DNA from: Lacimicrobium alkaliphilum | GTDB lineage: Bacteria; Pseudomonadota; Gammaproteobacteria; Enterobacterales; Alteromonadaceae | Length of the DNA stretch: 64,000 nt | Assembly (NCBI RefSeq): GCF_001466725.1 | Contig: NZ_CP013650.1 | Coordinates: 1,736,001-1,800,000, forward strand | Direction: 5' to 3' | In this document: positions 54,864 through 63,962 of the stretch, piece after piece | Layout: each line of letters opens with the position of its first letter | Numbering within the stretch: the first letter of the stretch is position 1 | Program-made: the position numbers and the translations under genes | The notes under the pieces: generated by a model | The model's input: the letters and a program-made list of their open reading frames with translations, nothing else | Told to the model about the DNA's origin: nothing | Database searches by the model: none

Positions 54864-56366
54864 ATGTTCGAACAAACTTTCCGCAATATCGATGACGTAC
54901 TCTGGAAAGAGGCCGGTTGCGCTACGGAGCTGGACTACACCGAGCAGACTTCGTGGATGCTGTTTCTTAAGTACCTGGACGACCTGGAGTATGAGCGCGC
55001 CCAGGAGGCGGAGCTGGTGGGTAAGGCGTATCAGTATGTGATTGACGAGCCCTACCGCTGGTCGGCCTGGGCTGCGCCGAAAACGGCCAGCGGCGAGTTC
55101 GACCATGACAAGGCGCTGACCGGCGCCGATCTGATTGCCTTCGTCAACGGCGAGCTGTTCCCCTACTTGCAGGGGTTCAGGGAGCGGGCCAGCGATACCG
55201 ATACGCTGGAATACCGCATCGGTGAGATCTTCAGCGAGATCCGCAACAAGTTTGCCAGTGGCTACAGCCTGCGTGATGCGCTGGAGCTGATCGATACGCT
55301 GAGCTTCCGCTCACAGGCCGAAAAACACGAGTTGTCGCACCTGTACGAAGCCAAGATCAAGAACATGGGCAATGCCGGGCGCAATGGCGGCGAGTATTAC
55401 ACCCCGCGCCCGCTGATCCGCGCCATGATCCGGGTGGTCAATCCGACCATCGGCGAGCGCATTTATGACGCTGCGGCCGGGTCGGCGGGCTTTTTGTGCG
55501 AAGCGCATGATTATCTGCGCTATGGTTTTCAGGAACAGGGGCCGGATGGCGCTTCTGGCAAAAATGGCGACGGCAGCCATCTGTCCACCGCTGACCTCGA
55601 TACCCTGCAAAAGCGCACCTTCTACGCCAAGGAGAAGAAAAGCCTGCCCTATGTGATCGGCATTATGAATATGATCCTGCACGGCATCGAGACGCCCAAT
55701 ATCGTCCATACCAACAGCCTGACTGAGAATCTGGCCGATATTCAGGAAAAGGACCGTTTCGATGTGATCCTCGCCAACCCGCCCTTTGGCGGCAAGGAGC
55801 GCAAGGAGATACAGCAGAACTTCACCATCAAGACCGGCGAGACGGCCTTTCTGTTCCTGCAGCACTTCATCAAGTATCTGCGCGCCGGTGGCCGGGCGGC
55901 CATCGTTATCAAAAACACTTTTTTATCCAATTCTGACAACGCCTCCCGCACCCTGCGCAAGGAACTGCTGGACAACTGCAACCTGCACACCATTCTCGAC
56001 TGCCCCGGCGGCACCTTCCTCGGCGCCGGGGTCAAGACCGTGGTGCTGTTCTTTGAAAAAGGCGCGCCCACGCGCAAGATCTGGCATTACCAGCTCGACC
56101 CCGGCCGTAGCCTGGGCAAGACCAATCCGTTGAACGACAACGACCTAGCCGACTTTGTCGCCCGCCAGGCTGGTTTTGAGGACTCGGACAACAGCTGGAC
56201 CGTGGACGTGGCCGATATCGATCCCGACAGCGTCGATCTCTCGGTAAAAAACCCCAATAAGGCCGGGGCCGAACCCCTGCGCGACCCCGAAGTGATTATT
56301 AACGAGATTGAAACGCTGGATAAGGAAAGTGAGGAAATCCTGGAAGGGATTCGGGGGATGTTATGA
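54864..56366 (+). CDS. hsdM: Type I restriction-modification methyltransferase subunit
   Basis: A 500-residue N6-adenine methyltransferase. The N-terminal HsdM helical domain (MFEQTFRNIDDVLWKEAGC...) precedes the catalytic domain with the SAM-binding AAGSAGFLCEAHDYL and catalytic NPPF (ANPPFGGKERKEIQQNF). With HsdS it forms the M2S methylase. The stop overlaps the hsdS start by four bases. Its GC-rich codon use contrasts with chromosomal neighbours, as expected for acquired DNA. Confidence 0.95.
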   Translation: MFEQTFRNIDDVLWKEAGCATELDYTEQTSWMLFLKYLDDLEYERAQEAELVGKAYQYVIDEPYRWSAWAAPKTASGEFDHDKALTGADLIAFVNGELFPYLQGFRERASDTDTLEYRIGEIFSEIRNKFASGYSLRDALELIDTLSFRSQAEKHELSHLYEAKIKNMGNAGRNGGEYYTPRPLIRAMIRVVNPTIGERIYDAAAGSAGFLCEAHDYLRYGFQEQGPDGASGKNGDGSHLSTADLDTLQKRTFYAKEKKSLPYVIGIMNMILHGIETPNIVHTNSLTENLADIQEKDRFDVILANPPFGGKERKEIQQNFTIKTGETAFLFLQHFIKYLRAGGRAAIVIKNTFLSNSDNASRTLRKELLDNCNLHTILDCPGGTFLGAGVKTVVLFFEKGAPTRKIWHYQLDPGRSLGKTNPLNDNDLADFVARQAGFEDSDNSWTVDVADIDPDSVDLSVKNPNKAGAEPLRDPEVIINEIETLDKESEEILEGIRGML

Positions 56367-58192
56367 CTGACAGATGGAAACACCAAGTAATCGGAGAAAT
56401 ATGTACCGTTATAGCCGGACAGTCCCCAAAAGGCAGTGCTTATAACAATGAGGGGGATGGACTGCCTTTCTATCAAGGTAAAAAACATTTTGGGCGAATG
56501 TACATTCGCCAACCTTCCACCTGGACTCGCATTGTCACGAAGGAGGCGGAACCTGGCGATATTCTTATGTCAGTGCGTGCACCGGTGGGGCCGATTAATT
56601 TTGCAACTGAAAAAGCGTGTATTGGTCGTGGTCTTGCTGCAATTCGACCTGGCAAGAATATTGATAGGATGTACTTGTTTTACTGGCTTCTTTTTAAACA
56701 GGAAGAAATCAAGGGAAGTGAGGGTGCGGTTTTTGCGTCTATCAACAAAAAACAAATTGAAGAAATCGCTGTGGATCTCCCACCCCTCTCCGAACAAAAA
56801 CGCATTGTCGCCATCCTCGATGAGGCCTTTGCCGGGATCGACACAGCTATCGCCAACACCCAAAAGAACTTCGCCAACGCCCGCGAGTTATTTGAGAGTT
56901 ATCTGAATTCGGTGTTCAGCAAGCGGGGTGAGAGGTGGATTGACTTGACTCTGAGGGAGGTTTGTAAAGATTATGGTCGCGGAAAATCAAAGCATCGCCC
57001 AAGAAATGACCCGAAACTCTTCGGCGGAAAGTATCCATTTATCCAGACTGGCGACGTGCGCAACAGCGACCATTTGATTATGGAGTATACCACGACCTAT
57101 AACGAGTCGGGGTTGGCGCAAAGCAAGCTTTGGCCGAAAGGAACTATTTGCATAACAATTGCTGCGAATATTGCTGAAACTGGCATTCTTGATTTTGATG
57201 CCTGTTTTCCGGATAGCATTATTGGCTTAGTGATAGATGAGACTATAGCTTCAAGTACGTATGTTGAGTTTCTTTTGCAATCTGTAAGGAGCATCCTCAA
57301 GGCAAAAGGAAAAGGTAGCGCACAAGATAACATCAACCTTGCTACTTTTGAGAACGAGAAATTCCCCTTTCCGCCGATAAAGAATCAGTTAGAGATCATT
57401 GAGGGCCTTCAAGAGATTAGATCGGCCGTAAGGCAGCTTGAGTCCATCTACCAACAAAAACTTACCGCCCTGGCCGAACTCAAACAATCCCTGTTGCAAA
57501 AAGCCTTCTCCGGCGAGCTGACGGCGGGCAATGTGGTGCCCATCATCTCAGCGCAAAAATCGAGTGTACCGCCAAGTACCGATTCGCCCGCTTTTGCTGC
57601 CCATATTATGGCGGTGGCTTATCACTGGCATGAAGCCGAGAGAAAAGATAAAACCTTTGGCCATGTAAAGGCACAGAAAACCCTGCACCTGGTGGAAGCA
57701 CTGGCCCGGATCGATCTGGGGCGGGTGCCTGTTAAGGACGCCGCTGGCCCCAATGATTTCGCCCATATGCGCTCGGCCGAGCAATGGGCCAGAGAGCATG
57801 ATTTTTACGATTTTGTGCAGCGTCCAGCGGGCCAGCGGGGCTATGACTTTGTCAAAGGCAAGCGCTACAGCGAATGGTTGGCCCGAGCGCTGGATGCGGT
57901 TGAGCCGTACAAGAGCGCCCTGGACCGGGTGGTGAACCTGCTGATGCCGCTGGATACCCAAAAAGCGGAACTGGTTGCCACCGTCTATGCGGCCTGGAAT
58001 AACCTGCTGCTGGATGGTCACAAGCCCACTGAGGCAGAGATTGTCTGCGAGGCGCGGGACAACTGGCATCCGGACAAGCAGCAATACACACAGCAGCAAT
58101 TTCGCGAGGCCATCGAGCAGCTTCGCAGCCACTCCATGGTGCCTACCGGTACCGGCAAGCGGGTAACCGGGCAGGAGAGTTTCGCGCTATGA
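56363..58192 (+). CDS. hsdS: Type I restriction-modification specificity subunit with C-terminal extension
   Basis: A 609-residue protein. Residues 1-190 hold target-recognition domain 1 and the central conserved helix (LSEQKRIVAILDEAFAGIDTAIANTQKNF); residues 190-390 hold domain 2 and the distal conserved helix (QLEIIEGLQEIRSAVRQLESIYQQKLTALAELKQSLLQKAFSGEL). A typical HsdS ends there (about 400 residues). Here about 210 more residues follow (AAHIMAVAYHWHEAERKDKTFGHVKAQK to the end), a separate domain of unknown role. The two recognition domains are more AT-rich than the conserved helices, as is common. Confidence 0.93.
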   Translation: MTDRWKHQVIGEICTVIAGQSPKGSAYNNEGDGLPFYQGKKHFGRMYIRQPSTWTRIVTKEAEPGDILMSVRAPVGPINFATEKACIGRGLAAIRPGKNIDRMYLFYWLLFKQEEIKGSEGAVFASINKKQIEEIAVDLPPLSEQKRIVAILDEAFAGIDTAIANTQKNFANARELFESYLNSVFSKRGERWIDLTLREVCKDYGRGKSKHRPRNDPKLFGGKYPFIQTGDVRNSDHLIMEYTTTYNESGLAQSKLWPKGTICITIAANIAETGILDFDACFPDSIIGLVIDETIASSTYVEFLLQSVRSILKAKGKGSAQDNINLATFENEKFPFPPIKNQLEIIEGLQEIRSAVRQLESIYQQKLTALAELKQSLLQKAFSGELTAGNVVPIISAQKSSVPPSTDSPAFAAHIMAVAYHWHEAERKDKTFGHVKAQKTLHLVEALARIDLGRVPVKDAAGPNDFAHMRSAEQWAREHDFYDFVQRPAGQRGYDFVKGKRYSEWLARALDAVEPYKSALDRVVNLLMPLDTQKAELVATVYAAWNNLLLDGHKPTEAEIVCEARDNWHPDKQQYTQQQFREAIEQLRSHSMVPTGTGKRVTGQESFAL

Positions 58193-58248
58193 ATCCCCAA
58201 GGGGGCGGGCAAACGTGCGAAGCAGGATATGGCTGATAAGGAGGTCGC

Positions 58249-58401
58249 GTGACAGCCGATGCCCGGAACCCCATTGTTATTTTTGAGGATGCCGACAAGG
58301 CCGTCGAGGTACGTCTGGTCACCGGCATCGGCCGCCGTCTGCAGGATTTGACCGTCTGGCCAATATCAGACAAACTGTCACCAGATAAATATACATGGTG
58401 A
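58249..58401 (+). pseudogene. RhuM-like gene fragment
   Basis: A 50-residue frame with a perfect AAGGAGGT ribosome site and GTG start reads VTADARNPIVIFEDADKAVEVRL, the usual N-terminus of RhuM-family proteins (which continue into a target sequence like ETVWLTQAQM). After about residue 23 the family match is lost and the frame ends at 58401. This looks like the 5' remnant of a RhuM gene deleted when the AbiE genes or hsdR moved next to hsdS. Confidence 0.55.
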
Positions 58402-58416
58402 CACTCTGTCTGGTTT

Positions 58417-59040
58417 ATGATGGCCGTCCAACACTCACACACTCCTGCTTCCGGCGACCCCGTGGCGCTGTTTCGCGCTCACGGCGGCCAGCTGCGTCTG
58501 AGCGAGGCGCTGGCGCTGGGGCTCAATCGTTACCAGTTCTACAAGCTGCGCGATCAGGGCGTGATCGAGCCGGTCAGCCGCGGCCTGTACCGTCTCGCCG
58601 AACTGCCCCCCGTGAGCGACCCGGATCTGCTGGCGGTGGCCACGCGCTTTCCCAGGGCTGTGCTGTGCCTGGTCTCCGCGCTGGCCTGGCACGAATTGAC
58701 GACGCAGATCCCCCGGCGTATCGATCTGGCCGTGGCGCGCAACGCGCGCCTGCCGGTGCAGGATTACCCGCCGGTGCAGGGCTACCGCTTTTCCGGCAAG
58801 CGATTCAACAGCGGCATCGAGCGGCATGATCTTGATGGCATCGAGCTGCGGGTCTACTCGCCCGAAAAGACCCTGGCCGACTGCTTTGCCTTTCGCAACA
58901 GCCTGGGCATGGACGTGGTGCTGGAAACGCTCGAGCTCTACCGCAAGCGTCGGCGGCCTGACTACACGAAGATCCTGGAATATGCGCGCATCTGTCGGGT
59001 TGAGAAGCTGATGCGCCCCTATCTCGAGGCCGGCCGTTGA
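58417..59040 (+). CDS. AbiEi-family antitoxin
   Basis: A 207-residue protein with an N-terminal winged-helix domain (LFRAHGGQLRLSEALALGLNRYQFYKLRDQGVIEPVSRGLYRL) and a C-terminal AbiEi domain (YSPEKTLADCFAFRNSLGMDVVLETLELY). AbiEi proteins are antitoxins and autorepressors of type IV toxin-antitoxin systems that abort phage infection. The stop overlaps the start of the AbiEii gene (TGATG). A second ATG three bases downstream is an equal start candidate. Confidence 0.9.
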   Translation: MMAVQHSHTPASGDPVALFRAHGGQLRLSEALALGLNRYQFYKLRDQGVIEPVSRGLYRLAELPPVSDPDLLAVATRFPRAVLCLVSALAWHELTTQIPRRIDLAVARNARLPVQDYPPVQGYRFSGKRFNSGIERHDLDGIELRVYSPEKTLADCFAFRNSLGMDVVLETLELYRKRRRPDYTKILEYARICRVEKLMRPYLEAGR

Positions 59041-59951
59041 TGGGTAATATCGCCGCCTCTATCCGCCAGCGCTTGCTCAACCTGTCGCGTGAACAGCAGC
59101 GACCGTTCCAGGAAGTGCTCCAGTTTTACCTGATGGAACGGTTTCTCTATCGTCTGAGCCGATCGGAACATGCCGACCGCTTTGTGCTCAAGGGCGCGTT
59201 GATGCTGCAGGTGTGGGAATCGCCACAGGCGCGGCCGACCATGGATATCGACATGCTGGGGCGAACCGACAATAATCCGGACGCGTTGTTGGCGCAGCTT
59301 CGCGAGGTGGTCAACACCGATCTCAGCGCCGAGGATGGCCTGATCTTTGACGGCGACTCGCTTGAGGCCGAAACGATTACCGAGGATGCCGACTACGAAG
59401 GCTTGCGCATCCGCGGACGGGCCGAACTGAACGGGGCCCGGGTAAGGCTGCAACTGGATATCGGTTTCGGCGATACCGTGGTGCCCGAACCGCAGTTGAT
59501 TCGCTATCCTGTGCTGCTGGATCTGCCAGCACCGGAACTGCTGTGCTACAGCCGTGAATCGGCCATTGCGGAGAAACTGCAGGCTATGGTGGCATTGGGG
59601 CCGATCAACAGCCGGATGAAGGATTTCTACGATATCTGGTTGCTTTCCCGCCAGTTCAGCTTCGACAGGCATGTTCTGGTGCAGGCCATCTCCGCAACCT
59701 TTGCAAGACGGCATACACCTATGCCGGAACCGCCTCTCTTTGCCCCCGGTTTCGCCACCGACAAGCAGCCCCAGTGGCGCGCTTTTTTGCGCCGTCTGGG
59801 GCAAGACGTTCCCGCCGAGTTGGCGTTTGCTGCGGTGCTGGAGGTAATCGAAAACTTTGTCGGATACGCACTAAAGGCCGACAAAGCCGGCTTGCCGGCA
59901 ATGCACTGGCCGCCCGGTGGATCCTGGCGAAAAAAGGAGAAAGGACTGTGA
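59040..59951 (+). CDS. AbiEii-family nucleotidyltransferase toxin
   Basis: A 303-residue protein. The nucleotidyltransferase signature appears as LKGALMLQVWESPQARPTMDIDMLG, and the later AIAEKLQAMVALGPINSRMKDFYDIWLLSR is the conserved AbiEii motif. AbiEii toxins transfer nucleotides to tRNA or related targets and halt growth on infection. Paired with the AbiEi antitoxin; its stop overlaps the hsdR start (GTGA), so toxin, antitoxin and hsdR form one transcription unit. Confidence 0.92.
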   Translation: MGNIAASIRQRLLNLSREQQRPFQEVLQFYLMERFLYRLSRSEHADRFVLKGALMLQVWESPQARPTMDIDMLGRTDNNPDALLAQLREVVNTDLSAEDGLIFDGDSLEAETITEDADYEGLRIRGRAELNGARVRLQLDIGFGDTVVPEPQLIRYPVLLDLPAPELLCYSRESAIAEKLQAMVALGPINSRMKDFYDIWLLSRQFSFDRHVLVQAISATFARRHTPMPEPPLFAPGFATDKQPQWRAFLRRLGQDVPAELAFAAVLEVIENFVGYALKADKAGLPAMHWPPGGSWRKKEKGL

Positions 59952-62362
59952 GGCAATCCGGACTCAACGAAGCCGAGACTCGCGCCGAGCTGATCGATCC
60001 GGCCCTGAAAGCGGCGGGTTGGGGGGTGGTGGACGCCAGCCGGGTGCGGCGCGAGATGATTACTCTGGGCCGATTGCAGGGCGCGGGCAAGCGGGCAAAG
60101 CAGGACATCGCCGATTATGTGCTGATCTACCGCGGCCAGAAGCTGGCGGTGATTGAGGCTAAGAAACGCAGCCTGCCGGTCACCGAAGGGCTGGCCTAGG
60201 CCAAGCGCTACGCCGAGCGCCTGCAAGCCCGTTTTGCCTACTCGACCAACGGTGATGGCCTTTACCGCATCGACATGAAAACCGGTGCCGAAGGGGAGGT
60301 GGCGGGCTATCCCACGCCCGACGAACTCTGGGCCGAGACCTTTGGCGGCGCGAACGAGGCCATCAACAGCTGGCGCGAACGCTTCGGCGCGGTGCCCTTC
60401 GAAGACAAGGGCGGCTTCTGGCAACCGCGCTATTACCAGCACAACGCCATCAATCAGGCGCTGGAGGCGATTGCTGCCGGGCGCGAGCGGATCCTGCTGA
60501 CGCTGGCTACCGGCACCGGCAAAACCGCCATTGCTTTTCAGATCTCCTGGAAGCTGTTTCACGCCCGCTGGAGCCTGGCGGCACGGGCAACCGGCAAGCC
60601 GGCGCGCCAGCCTCGCATTCTGTTTCTGGCCGATCGCAATATCCTCGCCAATCAGGCCTTCAATGATTTCTCTGCCTTTCCCGAGGATGCGCTGGTGCGC
60701 ATCGACCCGGAAACCATCCGCAAGAAGGGCCGGGTACCGAAGAACGGTAATGTGTTTTTTACCATCTTCCAGACCTTTATGACGGGGCGCGATGCTACCG
60801 GCAACCCCGCGCCGAACTTCGGCGACTACCCGCCGGACTTCTTTGATTTTATCGTTATCGACGAGTGCCATCGCGGTGGTGCCAATGATGAAAGCAACTG
60901 GCGCGGTATTCTTGAGTATTTTTCGCCCGCCGTGCAACTGGGCCTGACTGCCACGCCCAAGCGTCGGCACAACGCCGATACCTACGCTTACTTCGGTGAG
61001 CCGGTATATGTGTATTCGCTTAAGGACGGCATCAACGATGGCTTCCTGACGCCGTTTCGGGTGCGCCAGATCGCCACCACCCTGGATGATTATGTGTATA
61101 CCGCCGATGACCAGATCATTGAGGGCGAGATTGAGGAAGGTAAGCGATACACCGAGGACGACTTTAACCGCGTTATCGAGATCCGTGAACGGGAGCAATA
61201 TCGGGTCAGGGTGTTCATGGAACAGATCGACCAGCGGGAGAAAACGCTGGTGTTCTGCGCCACCCAGGAGCACGCGTTGGCGGTGCGTGATCTTATCAAT
61301 CAGATGAAGACCAGCACTGATCCGCACTACTGCGAGCGCGTGACTGCCAACGACGGTGCCGAGGGCGAGCGTTTCCTGAAGCAGTTTCAGGACAACGAGA
61401 AAACTATTCCCACCATACTGACCACCTCGCAGAAACTCTCCACCGGAGTGGATGCCCGCAATGTACGTAACATCGTGCTGATGAGGCCGGTGAACTCGAT
61501 GATCGAGTTCAAGCAGATCATCGGCCGGGGTACCCGTCTGTATGACGGCAAGGACTATTTCACGATTTTTGATTTCGTGAAGGCCTACGAACACTTTAAC
61601 GACCCGGAGTGGGATGGCGAGCCGCTGGCGCCGGAACCCTGTGCCTCCTGCGGCCAGCAGCCCTGTATTTGTGCCATCGAACCACCACGGCCCTGCCCGG
61701 TCTGTGGAGAGCGCCCGTGTCGTTGCGAGAAGGAGCCCCCTGAACCTTGCGAGGTTTGCGGCGAACATCCCTGCGTGTGCGAGAAACGCAGAAAGGTGAA
61801 GGTAAAGCTGGCCGACGGCAAAGAGCGCACCATCCAGCATATGAGCGCCACCAGCTTCTGGAGCCCTGACGGTAAGCCCATTTCCGCTGCCGAGTTTGTT
61901 CAGCGCCTGTTTGGCGAGTTGCCGGCACTGTTTGCTGATGAAGATGAGCTGCGTACCGTGTGGGGCCGTCCGGATACCCGCCGTAAACTGCTCGAAGGGC
62001 TGGAAGAAAAGGGCTACGGCGTGGATCAATTGCGGGAGGTTAGTAAACTTATCGAGGCCGAAAACAGCGACCTCTATGACGTACTGGCTTATATCGCGTT
62101 CAACCAGGCCCCGGTGACACGCGCCGAGCGGGTGGATTCACACAGAGACGCCATCTTTCAGGGACATGACTACCGGCAACAGGACTTTTTGCGCTTTGTG
62201 CTTGATCATTATGTTGCGCGAGGCGTGGGTGAACTTTCAACCGACAAGCTGCCACAGTTGATTGAACTGAAATACTACAGCCTGGGGGATGCCGTTCGTG
62301 AACTTGGCCCGGCGGGCCAGATTCGGGAGGTTTTTGTGGAATTTCAGCAGCATTTGTATTGA
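59948..62362 (+). pseudogene. hsdR: Type I restriction endonuclease subunit, interrupted by an amber codon
   Basis: Read from GTG 59948, this would be an EcoEI-like HsdR of about 804 residues, but codon 84 is TAG (60197-60199). The frame continues unbroken on both sides (PVTEGLA stop AKRYAERLQARFAYSTNGDG), where related proteins usually have Gln, so a single C-to-T change (CAG to TAG) is likely. Before the stop lies the nuclease motif (DIADYVLIYRGQKLAVIEAKK); after it are helicase motifs LATGTGKTAIAFQ, VIDECHRGG, LTATPKRRHN and QIIGRGTRLYDG. A cysteine-rich segment of three CxxCGxxPCxC repeats follows (about codons 563-615). The downstream frame from ATG 60275 could yield a nuclease-less helicase. 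Confidence 0.88.
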
Positions 62363-62594
62363 GGTACGGCCAATGCCGGTGCCAACACGGGACTGCATCT
62401 GGAAAGGATTTTTCATGCCCGTATTAAAAGTAAAGCGTTTGCTTGAAGTAAGGGGATAAAGTTTGTTCTTCCACTGCAAGGTGCGTGAGCAGCGATGAGC
62501 GATGCAGCTTGCTTTGACTGATATGCGTAAAGTTCAGGTGCTCGCCACATCCATGTGGCTCGCCCGCTGCGCGGGCCGGTTAAAGCTGTCAAAT
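62363..62594. repeat. Right edge of the island with truncated four-hairpin element, copy F
   Basis: No gene. GTTCA and an element copy (62532-62594, inverted orientation as in D and E) contain the hairpins GCCACAT/ATGTGGC, CCCGC-TGC-GCGGG and a degenerate CGGTT/AGCTG that still pairs with G-U wobbles. The AT-rich first hairpin is missing; the copy ends directly against the stop codon of the M24 peptidase gene. Confidence 0.75.
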
Positions 62595-63962
62595 CTAGCG
62601 CACCAGATGCCATTGGGTCTGTCGGCCGGCTAGATAAATTACCTGTTTGCCATCAAAGTAGGCGCTTTGTTCCAGCTTGATTTGCACCCACTGATCCTGC
62701 CATTCCGGTACTTGTTGTTTGATATTGCCTTCAATGGCATAGGCAGTATTGGCGTGCAGTGGCCAGTCACCCTGTACCGGCGTGTCACCCTGGTTATCCC
62801 ACATGCCGATGGTAGGCCCCGGTGCATGGCCCACAAAGCCGATGGCATGGGTGTAAGTACTTTGGTTGATGTTGTGTTTGTCGGCAGCCTTATGGGTTGC
62901 GGTCAGAATCTGGTTGCCGCTGCGGCCGGTTTTAAACTCTGTTGTGAGCAAATCCTGCCAGTGGTTGCCCGTTGCCAGGGCTGCTTTTAATCCGTCCGGG
63001 GCATCGGTTTCGCCGTTTTTCAGCACATAGGCCATTTCCTGGGTGTCGGTACACAGCTTCAGGTAGCAGATGCCGACATCGGTGTGCAGCACGTCACCCC
63101 GTTCAATGGTACCGCTGATACCGCAGTACGGGCTGTCGGATTCACAATGCAGGCCGGGGCGCTGCAGATTCACATAGGGCATAAACCATACCGGCAAATC
63201 GAGTTGTTCAAAGCGCTCGCGAAGATACCAGGCCACATCGTCAGTGTGAGTCACACCGGGGGTGATGACTTTATTGCTGAAACCTTCGGCAATCACGGCG
63301 CGGGCCAGGCTGACAATCTGCGGGTACAGGTCAATTTCTGCTTGTGTACGCTGTTCCAGCCAGCGTACTACTAAATTTTCTGCGGGCACTAAGCGGTTCT
63401 GGTATTCAGAAGGCAGTACCTGCAACAGTTTCTGGTGCAGGCCTGAGGTTAAGCCATCGGCTACCGGCCAGTGCTCAGAGATATTAATGCCGATTTGCTT
63501 AGGCTTACGTTTCGTAATCTCATCGGCCAGCGCCTGCCATTGCTGCTCTAAATCGCCACCGGCCCAGGCTGATGTATAAGGTTCACCCAGCGGATATCGG
63601 TTTACCGATAACTTCTCCACACTGCCGTCGGCCTTGCGGCTGAACAGCAACATGGTGGTGCGCCGGGCGGCAAAAGTGGGTTGTGGCACCAGGGTAAAAT
63701 ACACCGGGTCTTCGGCATATTCGCGGTTAATAATCAGCCACATATCCAGATCAGATTCCGCCATCAGCTGCGGCAGCAACTGTTCCAGTCGCTGATTGAG
63801 AATCTTATTCTCCGGTGCTATCCGCTCTCTGGGCGTCAGCACATGGTAGTTATCGGCACTCACAAGCTGCCGCCCCTGACCAAAGGGTTCTGTTTTCGCC
63901 TGAATAAGAAGGGGAATAAGCAGCAACGCCGATAATGTGGCCCGGATAAGTGATACTTTCAT
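62595..63962 (-). CDS. Secreted M24-family metallopeptidase (Xaa-Pro aminopeptidase-like)
   Basis: A 455-residue protein with a signal peptide (MKVSLIRATLSALLLIPLLIQA). The pita-bread domain (about residues 200-440) has candidate metal ligands in VLHTDVGICYLKLCTDTQ, the His in YTHAIGFVGHAPGPTIGMWD and the Glu in TAYAIEGNI. The N-terminal part resembles creatinase-type domains (LPQLMAESDLDMWLIINREYAEDPVYFTL). It probably trims peptides in the periplasm. GAGGCGAGT precedes the ATG. Its stop codon abuts the element remnant at the island edge. Confidence 0.88.
   Translation of the reverse strand: MKVSLIRATLSALLLIPLLIQAKTEPFGQGRQLVSADNYHVLTPRERIAPENKILNQRLEQLLPQLMAESDLDMWLIINREYAEDPVYFTLVPQPTFAARRTTMLLFSRKADGSVEKLSVNRYPLGEPYTSAWAGGDLEQQWQALADEITKRKPKQIGINISEHWPVADGLTSGLHQKLLQVLPSEYQNRLVPAENLVVRWLEQRTQAEIDLYPQIVSLARAVIAEGFSNKVITPGVTHTDDVAWYLRERFEQLDLPVWFMPYVNLQRPGLHCESDSPYCGISGTIERGDVLHTDVGICYLKLCTDTQEMAYVLKNGETDAPDGLKAALATGNHWQDLLTTEFKTGRSGNQILTATHKAADKHNINQSTYTHAIGFVGHAPGPTIGMWDNQGDTPVQGDWPLHANTAYAIEGNIKQQVPEWQDQWVQIKLEQSAYFDGKQVIYLAGRQTQWHLVR

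Noticed and set aside
59627..62029. An 800-residue minus-strand reading frame opposite hsdR
   Set aside because: It is the antisense shadow of the GC-rich hsdR and AbiEii genes; the plus strand carries all helicase and nucleotidyltransferase motifs.
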